64,000 nucleotides of DNA, from positions 62,001 to 126,000 of the forward strand of contig NZ_VENP01000002.1 of NCBI RefSeq assembly GCF_006351005.1, written 5' to 3'. Every line of letters begins with the position of its first letter. Within the stretch, counting starts at the first letter, position 1. This document shows positions 16,255 to 24,255 of the stretch, in pieces. The position numbers were made by a program, and so were the translations under genes. This DNA is from Miniimonas arenae. Its GTDB lineage: Bacteria > Actinomycetota > Actinomycetes > Actinomycetales > Beutenbergiaceae. The notes below the pieces were generated by a model, which had not been told where the DNA came from, made no database searches, and saw nothing but the letters and a program-made list of their open reading frames with translations.

Positions 16255-16689
16255 ATGTCCGACATCCCGACCGCGCCCGGCGCCCCGCGCGACCCCGTAC
16301 TGCCCGACTCGACCGGCACGCTGCTGGAGCGACTGGGCATCGCCGTCGTGAGCGTGTCCCCGAGCGAGTGCGTCGCGACCATGCCGGTGGCGGGCAACAC
16401 CCAGCCGTTCGGGCTGCTGCACGGCGGCGCCACCGCGGCACTGGCGGAGACCGTCGGCTCATTCGCCGCGCACGCGCACGCGGGTCCCGGGCGCGCGGCC
16501 GTCGGGCTGGAGCTGTCGATCACCCACCACCGCGCGGTGCGCGCCGGCGTCGTCACGGCGCGCGCGAGCGCGGTGCACCTCGGGCGGTCGACCGCCAGCT
16601 ATCTCGTCGAGGTGGTGGACGAGGCGGACCGACGCATCAGCTCCGCGCGCCTGACCTGCCTCGTGCTCGCGGAGTCGGGTCCCGCTTGA
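16255..16689 (+). CDS. PaaI-family hotdog thioesterase
   Basis: Hotdog-fold acyl-CoA thioesterase, 144 residues. The family signature is 'PFGLLHGGATAALAETVGS', with the HGG turn and the catalytic acidic residue on the following helix, and 'AVGLELSITHHRAVRAG' continues the fold. PaaI-type enzymes hydrolyse aromatic or medium-chain acyl-CoA; the natural substrate is not evident. It starts at ATG 16255, 18 bases from the divergent polA. Its last 91 bases overlap, tail to tail, the 3' end of the acetyltransferase on the other strand. Confidence 0.85.
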   Translation: MSDIPTAPGAPRDPVLPDSTGTLLERLGIAVVSVSPSECVATMPVAGNTQPFGLLHGGATAALAETVGSFAAHAHAGPGRAAVGLELSITHHRAVRAGVVTARASAVHLGRSTASYLVEVVDEADRRISSARLTCLVLAESGPA

Positions 16690-17423
16690 GCCAGGGCGGC
16701 CGTCGGGGTGCCGTCGGGCGCGTCGTCGTGCCCGTCGTCCAGGATCCGGCGCGCCTCGTCCCCGAGGTCGGCCGCCGGCCCGAGCGACGAGTCGGCTGCC
16801 CTGTCGTCCCGCCCGCCCCTCGAGCCGGCGGAGGCTGACTCGGGCGCGGCCGGGATGCCGTGCGCCGGCGTGGCCTCGCGCAGCACCCGGCGCCGCGCGA
16901 TGAGCGACTCGAGGCCGGACCGCTGGGGGTCCCCCTCCAGCCGGCGCTGCAGTGATCCGACGTCTGCGGTGCGGCGCGCACCCACCGGGGAGAATCCCAG
17001 ACGCGAGAGGAACCGCGCCTCGTGCCGCGAACCGGTGATCGGCTGCGTCACGATCCGGGACAGACCCTGCGCGACGGCGAACGCGAGCTGGTCCGCCAGC
17101 AGGGCTCGCCCGGCGCCGCGCCGGCGGCTGCCGGGTCGCACGTAGAGCACCTCGATCTGCAGCCAGGGGTCCTGGGAGAACAGGCCGGGACGCTGGGTCT
17201 GGCCGAGCGCGAGGCCGACGACCTCGCCCTCGATCGTGGCGACCGAGGCGTGCGAGGGGTAGTTCTCCAGGAACGCCCGCAGCCGCGCGAGGAGCACGTC
17301 GCGCGGGGTGGAGCCGATCGAGCCGCCCACGGGGTGGTCCAGCTGCACGTCGTCGAGCAGCACGGCCAGCCGCTCCAGGTCGGTGGGGTCGGCCGGTCCG
17401 ACCACGACTCCCGCTCGCGCCAC
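16599..17423 (-). CDS. GNAT family N-acetyltransferase
   Basis: An acetyl-CoA-dependent acetyltransferase, 274 residues. The GNAT core is residues 1-150: 'EVVGLALGQTQ' strand, 'IEVLYVRPGSRRRGAGRALL' with the acetyl-CoA binding loop RRRGAGRAL, and a C-terminal 'RFLSRLGFSPVG'. About 110 further residues are low-complexity and polar, with no recognisable domain. GTG 17423 is chosen because GGAGGGAG lies 7-8 bases upstream; upstream in-frame residues are not family-like. The low-complexity tail is the part that overlaps the convergent thioesterase gene, so the stop may have drifted. Substrate unknown. Confidence 0.82.
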   Translation of the reverse strand: MARAGVVVGPADPTDLERLAVLLDDVQLDHPVGGSIGSTPRDVLLARLRAFLENYPSHASVATIEGEVVGLALGQTQRPGLFSQDPWLQIEVLYVRPGSRRRGAGRALLADQLAFAVAQGLSRIVTQPITGSRHEARFLSRLGFSPVGARRTADVGSLQRRLEGDPQRSGLESLIARRRVLREATPAHGIPAAPESASAGSRGGRDDRAADSSLGPAADLGDEARRILDDGHDDAPDGTPTAALAQAGPDSASTRQVRRAELMRRSASSTTSTR

Positions 17424-17528
17424 AGCGCTACTCCCTCCGGCCCCCGCCGCCGAAATCCTACGACGACTCGGCCCCGGTGGAGAGTCCTGTCCGGCGCACG
17501 TTAACGTCCGTGACACACTGCGCTACCC

Positions 17529-17541
17529 GGATGTCACATCC
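17529..17541. promoter_or_regulatory. TGT-N-ACA palindrome upstream of livH
   Basis: GGATGTCACATCC is a perfect 13-base palindrome (arms GGATGT and ACATCC around one C), 122 bases before livH. A separate GTGACAC lies at 17510-17516. The core TGT-N-ACA and the word GTGACAC are both also present in the dyad upstream of livJ. Confidence 0.45.
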
Positions 17542-17663
17542 ACGACCTACGTTCACGCATCGTCGCGTGCATCGCGAGACCCGCGGTGCGCAGCCGTCCA
17601 GGCGTGCGCGCACCCCCGGTGATCCGGCGCCGCGCTCGCCACCGAACCGTTGAGGAGCTGCCC

Positions 17664-19118
17664 GTGCAGGTCATCGCACCACCAGGGGCGCACGTGCGCA
17701 GGCGGCTGGTCCTCCTTGTGCTCGCACTGCTCACCGCACTCGCGCTGCCGCTGCTCGCGAGCGGGGTGGCGCCCGCACGGGCCGACTCGGCGGGGCCGTG
17801 CACGCCCGCCGCGGATGTCGCGTGCATCGGCGGGACGATCCGGACCGCCGCCGGCGATCCGGCCGTCGGGGTCGTCCTGACGATCGAGGGTTCGGGCGAC
17901 CCGATCACCGCGACCACCGACGACACCGGCCGCTGGTCCGCGCAGGTCCCGGAGGCCGGGGAGTACACGGTGACCCTCGACGTCGCGACGCTGCCCGCCG
18001 GCGAGAGCCCGCGCGACGGCACCACGACGCGGACCGTGACCGCCGAGCTCGGCAAGACCAAGGGCGCGCTCTTCCCGCTCGGTGCCGCGGGCGCGGGCGG
18101 CGGGGCCACGTCGGGAGCCACCCCCACGGCGTCCGCCTCCACCGACGACTCGGCATCCGCCGACGCCTCCGCGGCGGCGACCGTGCCGCCGGGCAGCGCG
18201 ACGGACGAGACCGGCTCGGGCGAGACCGGTGGCGCCGGGACGAACCGGGTGCTCCAGCTCATCCTCGCCGGCATCATCTTCGGCACGCTGCTCGCGCTCG
18301 CCGCGGTCGGCGCCAACCTCATCTACGGGACGACCGGCCTGTCGAACTTCGCGCACGGCGACCTCGTGACCCTCGGTGGCCTCATCGCGTTCGCGAGCGT
18401 CCAGTGGTGGCACCTGCCCGTCGGGGTCGCGATCCTCGTCGCGGTGGTCGCGGGCGGGGCGGCCGGCTGGCTGCTCAACGCCGGGATCTTCGCGCCCCTG
18501 CGCCGCAAGCGGATCGGCATCACCCAGCAGATGATCGTGACGATCGGTCTCGCGCTCGCGCTGCTGAGCACCTACATGCTGTTCTTCGGCGCCAACCCGC
18601 TGCCCATCGTGCGGACGATCTCCACGCGGCTCACCATCGGGCCGGTCCAGATCTCCGAGCAGTCGCTCTGGTCGCTCCTCATCGCCGGGGTCGTCCTCGG
18701 CGCGGTCGCCTGGATTTTGCAGGGCACCCGGGTGGGGCGCGCCACGCGGGCGGTGGCCGACAACCCCGCGCTCGCTGCGGCGTCGGGCATCAAGGTGGAG
18801 TCGATCATCCGGGGGGTGTGGATCACCGCCGGCGCCCTGGCGGCGCTCGGCGGCGTGCTCGTGGGCCTGTACCTGAGCACGATCCGGTTCAACACCGGCT
18901 CGGCGCTGCTGCTGCTCATGTTCGCCGCGATCACCCTCGGCGGGCTCGGCTCGCCGCTCGGCGGCCTGATCGGCGCGCTCATCATCGGCCTCGTGGTCGA
19001 GCTGTCCACGCTCGTCCTGCCCAACGACATGCGCTACGCGAGCGCGCTGGTCATTCTCATCGTCGTCCTGCTGGTCCGGCCCCAGGGCATCCTGGGCCGA
19101 GCCGAGCGCATCGGTTAG
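17664..19118 (+). CDS. livH: Branched-chain amino acid ABC permease LivH with secreted N-terminal domain
   Basis: Inner-membrane permease of a LIV-type importer, 484 residues where the family is usually about 290-300. Residues of about 13-40 are a signal peptide ending near 'APARADS'. Residues of about 45-135 look like a small carboxypeptidase-regulatory/Ig-like beta domain ('CIGGTIRTAAGDPAVGVVL', 'TTDDTGRWSAQVPEAGEYTV'). Then comes a Ser/Thr/Ala/Gly linker to about 190, followed by the LivH permease with about eight membrane segments ('GLSNFAHGDLVTLGG', 'ITLGGLGSPLGG'). GTG 17664 is chosen because TGAGGAG lies 6 bases upstream. It is the first gene of livHMGF. Confidence 0.92.
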   Translation: MQVIAPPGAHVRRRLVLLVLALLTALALPLLASGVAPARADSAGPCTPAADVACIGGTIRTAAGDPAVGVVLTIEGSGDPITATTDDTGRWSAQVPEAGEYTVTLDVATLPAGESPRDGTTTRTVTAELGKTKGALFPLGAAGAGGGATSGATPTASASTDDSASADASAAATVPPGSATDETGSGETGGAGTNRVLQLILAGIIFGTLLALAAVGANLIYGTTGLSNFAHGDLVTLGGLIAFASVQWWHLPVGVAILVAVVAGGAAGWLLNAGIFAPLRRKRIGITQQMIVTIGLALALLSTYMLFFGANPLPIVRTISTRLTIGPVQISEQSLWSLLIAGVVLGAVAWILQGTRVGRATRAVADNPALAAASGIKVESIIRGVWITAGALAALGGVLVGLYLSTIRFNTGSALLLLMFAAITLGGLGSPLGGLIGALIIGLVVELSTLVLPNDMRYASALVILIVVLLVRPQGILGRAERIG

Positions 19119-19127
19119 GCGGTCGTC

Positions 19128-20114
19128 ATGGACTTCGGCTCCCTCTTCACCAACGTCGTCGCCGAGATGATCGGCCCGACGGCCATCGCCTACGCGCTCG
19201 CCGCGATCGGGCTCAACATCCACTTCGGTCTCACCGGACTCATCAACATGGGTCAGGCCGGCTTCATGCTGCTCGGCGCCTACGGCTTCGCGATCTCCAC
19301 GATCGCCGGCTGGCCCGTGTGGGCGGCCGTGCTCGTGGCGATCGCGGCCGCGGTGGTGTTTGCGCTCCTGCTGGGCATCCCGACCCTCAAGCTGCGCGGG
19401 GACTACCTCGCCATCGTCACCATCGCGGCCGCGGAGATCATCCGCATCGTCGGGAGATCGACGTCGCTGTCCTCGTTCACCGGCGGGTCCAACGGACTCC
19501 TGGGCAACTCGTTCAAGGAGAGCTTCTCGGGGGCCTCGCCGTTCCCGGACGGGCGCTTCTCGCTCGGCCCGTTCACCTACTCGATGAACGACTCGAACTC
19601 GTGGTGGCTGCGCATCGTGGGCTGGGCGCTCGTCGCCCTGGCCTGCCTGCTCGTCTACCTCCTCATGCGCAGCCCGTGGGGCCGCGTGCTCAAGGGGATC
19701 CGCGAGGACGAGGACGCGGTCCGCTCGCTCGGCAAGAACGTCTACGGCTACAAGCTGCAGGCGCTCGTGACCGGTGGCGTCCTGGGGGCGTTAGGCGGCA
19801 TCGTGTTCACGCTCGCGTCGTCGGTCCAGCCGGACTCGCTCGGCCGCCCCGTCACGTTCAACACCTGGACGATCCTGCTCCTGGGCGGCGCCGCGACGGT
19901 CTTCGGGCCGGTGCTGGGGTCGCTGCTGTTCTGGGGCGCGCTGATCCTCGTGCGCGGTCTGCTGCGCGGCCTCGTCCCGGAGACGATCCTGTCCACGCAG
20001 CAGGTCGAGCAGGCCGGCTGGGTGCTCGTGGGCATCACGCTCATGCTGCTCATCGTGTTCCGGCCACAAGGCCTGCTCGGCGACAAGAAGGAGCTGGCGA
20101 TCAATGTCCGCTGA
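19128..20114 (+). CDS. livM: Branched-chain amino acid ABC permease LivM
   Basis: Second permease subunit, 328 residues with about nine hydrophobic segments. Family features are 'IHFGLTGLINMGQAGFMLLGAYG' (split by the first membrane helices), 'LRGDYLAIVTIAAAEIIRI' and the EAA-like cytoplasmic loop 'LKGIREDEDAVRSLGKNVYGYK' that contacts the ATPases. It pairs with LivH to form the channel. ATG at 19128 is 9 bases after livH; its last 11 bases overlap livG. Confidence 0.95.
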   Translation: MDFGSLFTNVVAEMIGPTAIAYALAAIGLNIHFGLTGLINMGQAGFMLLGAYGFAISTIAGWPVWAAVLVAIAAAVVFALLLGIPTLKLRGDYLAIVTIAAAEIIRIVGRSTSLSSFTGGSNGLLGNSFKESFSGASPFPDGRFSLGPFTYSMNDSNSWWLRIVGWALVALACLLVYLLMRSPWGRVLKGIREDEDAVRSLGKNVYGYKLQALVTGGVLGALGGIVFTLASSVQPDSLGRPVTFNTWTILLLGGAATVFGPVLGSLLFWGALILVRGLLRGLVPETILSTQQVEQAGWVLVGITLMLLIVFRPQGLLGDKKELAINVR

Positions 20115-21063
20115 CCCGCAGCTCGCCGGGAGCCACGCGCTGCCCGAGGTCGCCGAGGCCCGCGCCGCGCTCGCCGCGCTGGACCAGGTGCCCGGCGTCG
20201 CCAAGCCCGACCCGATGCTCGTGGCCGACGGCGTGCAACGCACGTTCGGCGGTGTGCACGCCGTCGACGTCGCGCACCTCGAGGTGCAGCGGCACGTCAT
20301 CACGGCGCTCATCGGCCCGAACGGCGCCGGGAAGACCACCTTCTTCAACCTGATGACGGGCTTCGACAAGCCCGACTCCGGCCACTGGACTTTCGACGGC
20401 GTGAGCCTCGCGGGCGTGCCGGCCTCCCGGGTCTCCCGGTCCGGCATGGTGCGCACGTTCCAGCTCACCAAGGCCCTGTCCCGGATGACGGTGCTGGAGA
20501 ACATGCGCCTCGGCGCGGGCTCCCAGCCGGGCGAGCGCATGCTCACCGCCCTGGTGAGGCCGCTGTGGGTCGCGCGCGAGCGGGAGATCACCGACAAGGC
20601 GATGGACCTGCTCGCCCGGTTCAAGCTCGACACCAAGAAGGACGACTTCGCGGGCTCGCTCTCGGGCGGCCAGCGCAAGCTGCTGGAGATGGCCCGCGCG
20701 CTGATGTCCGACCCGAAGCTCGTCATGCTCGACGAGCCGATGGCAGGCGTGAACCCCGCGCTCACGCAGTCGCTGCTCGGCCACATCATCGAGCTGCGCG
20801 ACGAGGGCACCACGGTGCTCTTCGTCGAGCACGACATGCACATGGTCCGGCACATCTCCGACTGGGTCGTCGTGATGGCCCAGGGCAAGGTGGTCGCCGA
20901 GGGCCCGCCGAAGCAGGTGATGGACGACCAGGCGGTCATCGACGCCTACCTCGGCGCGCACCACGACACCGACCTCGGCGACGACAGCCTGCTCGACGAG
21001 GGCGGACGGATCGACGCCGAGGCGGACGCCGAGTCCGAGGCCGAGCTGGAGGAGCCGAAGTGA
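20104..21063 (+). CDS. livG: Branched-chain amino acid ABC transporter ATPase LivG
   Basis: One of the two ATPases of the LIV importer, 319 residues. Walker A 'GPNGAGKTTFFNL', signature 'LSGGQRKLLEMARAL', Walker B 'LVMLDEPMAGVNP' and switch 'FVEHDMHMV' are all intact. About 40 N-terminal residues precede the domain, and an acidic C-terminal tail of about 35 residues (rich in Asp, Glu and Ala) is longer than in typical LivG; its role is unknown. It overlaps livM by 11 bases and its stop overlaps the livF GTG. Confidence 0.94.
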   Translation: MSADPQLAGSHALPEVAEARAALAALDQVPGVAKPDPMLVADGVQRTFGGVHAVDVAHLEVQRHVITALIGPNGAGKTTFFNLMTGFDKPDSGHWTFDGVSLAGVPASRVSRSGMVRTFQLTKALSRMTVLENMRLGAGSQPGERMLTALVRPLWVAREREITDKAMDLLARFKLDTKKDDFAGSLSGGQRKLLEMARALMSDPKLVMLDEPMAGVNPALTQSLLGHIIELRDEGTTVLFVEHDMHMVRHISDWVVVMAQGKVVAEGPPKQVMDDQAVIDAYLGAHHDTDLGDDSLLDEGGRIDAEADAESEAELEEPK

Positions 21064-21896
21064 GCACCGTGATCGACCTCTCGATCGTGCATCGCGGCGC
21101 CCCCGGCGGTGAGCCGCTGCTGCGCGCCGACAACCTCGTGGCCGGCTATCTGCCCGGCGTCAACATCCTGCAGGGCTGCTCCCTCGTGCTGCACCCCGGG
21201 GAGCTCGTCGGGATCATCGGCCCCAACGGGGCGGGCAAGTCCACCCTGCTCAAGGCGCTGTTCGGGCTCGTCAACGTGCGGTCGGGGACCCTCACGCTGG
21301 ACGGCGAGGACATCACCAACCTGCGCGCCGACGTGCTCGTGCGGCGCGGGGTCGGGTTCGTCCCGCAGACGAACAACGTGTTCCCCACGCTCACCATCGA
21401 GGAGAACCTCCAGATGGGCGTCTACCAGACGCCCGCAGTCTTCAAGGAGCGGCTCGAGGTGGTGCTCGATCTCTTCCCCGAACTCACCAAACGCCGCAAG
21501 CAGGCCGCCGGCGCGCTCTCCGGGGGCGAGCGGCAGATGGTCGCGATGGCACGAGCCCTCATGCCCGAGCCGTCGGTCCTCCTGCTCGACGAGCCGTCGG
21601 CGGGCCTCTCCCCCGTGCGCCAGGACGAGGCGTTCCTGCGCACCCGGCGGATCAACCGGGCCGGGGTCTCGGTGGTGATCGTGGAGCAGAACGCCCGGCG
21701 CTGCCTGCAGATCTGCGACCGCGCCTACGTGCTCGACCAGGGCCGCAACGCCTACTCCGGTCCCGGCCGCGAGCTCATGAACGACCCGAAGGTCATCGAG
21801 CTCTACCTCGGGACGCTCGCCACCGACGTCGACGCCGCACGCGCGACGGCCGACGGCGACGGCGACTCGCATCCGACCGACGCCAAGGACGCCTGA
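21060..21896 (+). CDS. livF: Branched-chain amino acid ABC transporter ATPase LivF
   Basis: Second ATPase of the importer, 278 residues. Walker A 'GPNGAGKSTLLKALFG', signature 'LSGGERQMVAMARAL' and Walker B 'VLLLDEPSAGLSP' are intact; the switch region reads 'VIVEQNARRCLQI', as is typical for LivF. GTG at 21060 overlaps the livG stop (GTGA), so translation is probably coupled. Two hairpins follow the gene before the convergent livJ. Confidence 0.94.
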   Translation: MSTVIDLSIVHRGAPGGEPLLRADNLVAGYLPGVNILQGCSLVLHPGELVGIIGPNGAGKSTLLKALFGLVNVRSGTLTLDGEDITNLRADVLVRRGVGFVPQTNNVFPTLTIEENLQMGVYQTPAVFKERLEVVLDLFPELTKRRKQAAGALSGGERQMVAMARALMPEPSVLLLDEPSAGLSPVRQDEAFLRTRRINRAGVSVVIVEQNARRCLQICDRAYVLDQGRNAYSGPGRELMNDPKVIELYLGTLATDVDAARATADGDGDSHPTDAKDA

Positions 21897-21945
21897 GCCG
21901 GGGCCGGGTCGCGAGCCGGGAGAGCTCGGGTCTCACGTCGAGGCC

Positions 21946-21977
21946 ACGCCCGCGCAGCCACCACGCTGCGCGGGCGT
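21946..21977 (+). terminator. livF terminator hairpin
   Basis: A perfect 13-base-pair stem (21946-21958 with 21965-21977) with a six-base loop, 49 bases after the livF stop. Confidence 0.7.
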
Positions 21978-22031
21978 CGTGCTGCTCGCACGACCCGCTC
22001 CCCGGGGACCGCACGCCGTCGCGCACACGCG

Positions 22032-22066
22032 CGAGGGCCCCGGCGCCTGTGGCGCCGGGGCCCTCG
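22032..22066. terminator. Terminator hairpin between livF and livJ
   Basis: A perfect 16-base-pair stem (22032-22047 with 22051-22066) with loop TGT, 17 bases after the livJ stop on the minus strand. It is symmetric enough to serve both convergent units. Confidence 0.8.
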
Positions 22067-22083
22067 ACTCGAGGCAGTCCCGA

Positions 22084-23379
22084 TCAGCTGGCCGGGACCT
22101 CGCCCTCCTCGCTGCGGACGAACGTGTAGGTGTTGTCCTCACCGAACTGGTAGACGCCGATGAAGGCGGAGGACGGGTCGTTGGCTTCGTTGAACGGGCC
22201 GACGCCGGAGACCGCCTGGTAGGCGATGTCCTCGCCGTCCTCGATCAGGCCCGAGCACTCCTCCCACCCCGTGCACTCCGTGCCGCCGTCGGCGCCGGAG
22301 ACCGCCGCCATGTTGGCCTGGATCGCCTCACCCGTGGCCTCGCCGCCCTTGAGGGCCGCGAGAGCCGCCAGCATCGTCGCGTCGTAGGACTCCGGACCGT
22401 AGGAGAAGTCCTTGAGGTCCGGGTCGATGCCCTTCATCCGGTCCTGGAACTCCTGGGCCGGGAACGCGCCGGGCAGCGTGCCCTGCGCGCCGGTGAGCGT
22501 GCCGGCCGGGAAGCCGGTCTCGCCCTCGGTGCCGAAGTTCTGCAGGTTGCCGTCCACGAAGTACGTCTTGCTCATGTCCCAGCCCTGCGCCGCGAGCTCG
22601 CGCACGATGGTCGGGGTCTGGGTCGTGAACGTGAGGATCACGACGGCGTCCGGCTGGGTCGCGAGCGCGTCGCTCACGATCGTGCCGAAGTTCGTCTCGG
22701 TCGGGTCGAACTCCTGACCGGCGTTGCCGTAGGTGATCGCACCGCCCGCGTCCTCCACGACGCCCTGCACCACGTCGCGCAGCGAGATGCCGTAGGACTC
22801 GTTGAAGACGAGCACCGCGACATTGCTCGCGCCGTCGCCGACGATGAGGTTGCCGAGCACGTCGCCCTGGACCGTGTCCGGCGGGGCGGTGCGGAAGTAG
22901 AAGTCGGAGTAGCCCGACAGCGACGTGTCGGTGTTGGCCGGGGAGATCTGGACGATCCCGGCGCCCGTGATGTCGTCGACGACGTTCTTGGTCACCGACG
23001 ACGACGCTGCCCCGATGACGACCTGGACGTCGGCGTTGATGAGCTCCTGCGCCGCCGCGATGCCGACGGCCGCGTTGTCGGCGTCGGAGGAGTCGGTCTC
23101 GGTGAGCTCGATGTCGGACCCGAACACGCCGCCGGCCGAGTTGATCTCGTCGATCGCGAGCTTCACACCGGCGATCTCGGGCGGGCCCAGCTGGGCGAGA
23201 GACCCCGTGACGGGGAGGAACGTGCCGAAGTGGAGCTGACCGCCCTCGCCCGAACCACCGGCGCTGGTGCCGTCCGATCCCGCCGTGGACTCGCTGTCCC
23301 CGCCCCCGCTGCTGCAGGCGGCGAGGACCAGGGCGAGCGCCCCGGCAAGCGCCGCAACCCGCGCGACAGATCGCTTCAT
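22084..23379 (-). CDS. livJ: Branched-chain amino acid-binding lipoprotein LivJ
   Basis: Extracytoplasmic substrate-binding protein of the LIV importer, 431 residues. A signal peptide ends in the lipobox 'LVLAACSS' with Cys22 lipidated. The Leu/Ile/Val-binding fold is recognisable in 'LPVTGSLAQLGPPEIAGVKLA', 'AVGIAAAQELINADVQVVIG' and 'GYSDFYFRTAPPD'. ATG at 23379 has AAGGAG 9 bases upstream. It converges on livHMGF and so has its own promoter, which contains a long dyad at 23443-23473. Substrate could include amides or urea, but LivHMGF context favours branched-chain amino acids. Confidence 0.93.
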   Translation of the reverse strand: MKRSVARVAALAGALALVLAACSSGGGDSESTAGSDGTSAGGSGEGGQLHFGTFLPVTGSLAQLGPPEIAGVKLAIDEINSAGGVFGSDIELTETDSSDADNAAVGIAAAQELINADVQVVIGAASSSVTKNVVDDITGAGIVQISPANTDTSLSGYSDFYFRTAPPDTVQGDVLGNLIVGDGASNVAVLVFNESYGISLRDVVQGVVEDAGGAITYGNAGQEFDPTETNFGTIVSDALATQPDAVVILTFTTQTPTIVRELAAQGWDMSKTYFVDGNLQNFGTEGETGFPAGTLTGAQGTLPGAFPAQEFQDRMKGIDPDLKDFSYGPESYDATMLAALAALKGGEATGEAIQANMAAVSGADGGTECTGWEECSGLIEDGEDIAYQAVSGVGPFNEANDPSSAFIGVYQFGEDNTYTFVRSEEGEVPAS

Positions 23380-23442
23380 GTGGTGTCTCCTTCGCTTGGC
23401 CGCCCGGACGGGCGGTCGTCGTGGCAGTAGACCACCAGCGGC

Positions 23443-23473
23443 GTGTGTCGGACGTGTGACACGTCGGTCACAC
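23443..23473. promoter_or_regulatory. 31-base dyad operator candidate upstream of livJ
   Basis: Centred on G23458: inner arms GACGTGT (23451-23457) and ACACGTC (23459-23465) are perfect, and outer arms GTGTGTC (23443-23449) and GTCACAC (23467-23473) match except for one pair. In all, 26 of 31 positions are symmetric. It lies 63 bases before the livJ start, a position for an operator or activator site. Confidence 0.5.
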
Positions 23474-23506
23474 CACCATCACGATTCGCAACGATGTGGT
23501 AACGGC

Positions 23507-23546
23507 GCACCCCCCGCGCTCGAGACAACTCGGGCGCGGGGGGTGC
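23507..23546 (-). terminator. pdtaR terminator hairpin
   Basis: An 18-pair stem with one G-T pair (23507-23524 with 23529-23546) and loop ACAA, 35 bases after the pdtaR stop. Confidence 0.75.
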
Positions 23547-23581
23547 GGTGCCGTGCGTCGTGCGCAACGCCGACGGGAGGC

Positions 23582-24232
23582 TCAGTCCTCCGAGCCGCCG
23601 ACCTGGTCGATCACGGCGTCGGCGACCTCGCGCATCGTGAGGCGACGGTCCATCGACGTCTTCTGGATCCAGCGGAACGCCTCGGGCTCGGTGAGCCCCA
23701 TCCGGGTCATGAGCAGGCCCTTGGCCCGGTCGACGCGCTTGCGGGTCTCGAAGCGGTCCGCGAGGTCGGCGACCTCGTTCTCCAGGGCCACGATCTCGGC
23801 GTGCCGGTGCAACGCGATCTCGATCGCGGGCAGGAGGTCCGCCTGCGTGAACGGCTTGACGACGTAGGCCATGGCGCCGGCGTCGCGCGCCCGCTCCACG
23901 AGCTCGGTCTGCGAGAACGCCGTGAGGAGCACCACCGGGGCGATCCGGTCCCGGCCGATCCGCTCGGCGGCGGAGATCCCGTCCAGCACGGGCATCTTGA
24001 CGTCCATCACCACGAGGTCGGGGCGCAGGTCCGTGGCCAGTGCGACCGCGGTCTCGCCGTCGCCGGCCTCGCCGACGACGTCGAACCCGGCGTCCACGAG
24101 GGTCTCGACGACGTCCATCCGGATCAGCGCCTCGTCCTCGGCGACGACGACCCGACGGCCCCTGCCGATGCCCGGCGTCGAGGTCGACGTCTCGTCCTCG
24201 GGCTCCTGCTCGTTCTTCTTCGCTGTGCTCAC
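23582..24232 (-). CDS. pdtaR: ANTAR-domain response regulator (PdtaR family)
   Basis: A two-component response regulator whose output domain binds RNA and acts as an antiterminator. The 216-residue product has a receiver domain at about 27-140 (phospho-acceptor Asp77 in 'LVVMDVKMPVLDG', 'VVLLTAFSQ', Lys in 'VVKPF'). A helical linker and an ANTAR domain follow at about 155-210 ('RAKGLLMTRMGLTEPEAFRWIQ'). This matches mycobacterial PdtaR (Rv1626), which also lies near pyk, polA and rpsA. GTG 24232 is used: a TACGCT box ends 6 bases before it, predicting a leaderless mRNA. The partner kinase PdtaS is not in the window. Confidence 0.93.
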   Translation of the reverse strand: MSTAKKNEQEPEDETSTSTPGIGRGRRVVVAEDEALIRMDVVETLVDAGFDVVGEAGDGETAVALATDLRPDLVVMDVKMPVLDGISAAERIGRDRIAPVVLLTAFSQTELVERARDAGAMAYVVKPFTQADLLPAIEIALHRHAEIVALENEVADLADRFETRKRVDRAKGLLMTRMGLTEPEAFRWIQKTSMDRRLTMREVADAVIDQVGGSED

Positions 24233-24238
24233 CCCGGT

Positions 24239-24244
24239 AGCGTA
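24239..24244 (-). promoter_or_regulatory. -10 box for leaderless pdtaR, overlapping a tRNA promoter box
   Basis: TACGCT on the minus strand ends 6 bases before the pdtaR GTG. On the plus strand TAGCGT (24238-24243), shifted by one base, can serve as the -10 of the divergent tRNA gene starting at 24256. Confidence 0.55.
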
Positions 24245-24255
24245 GTGCCCCGCGC

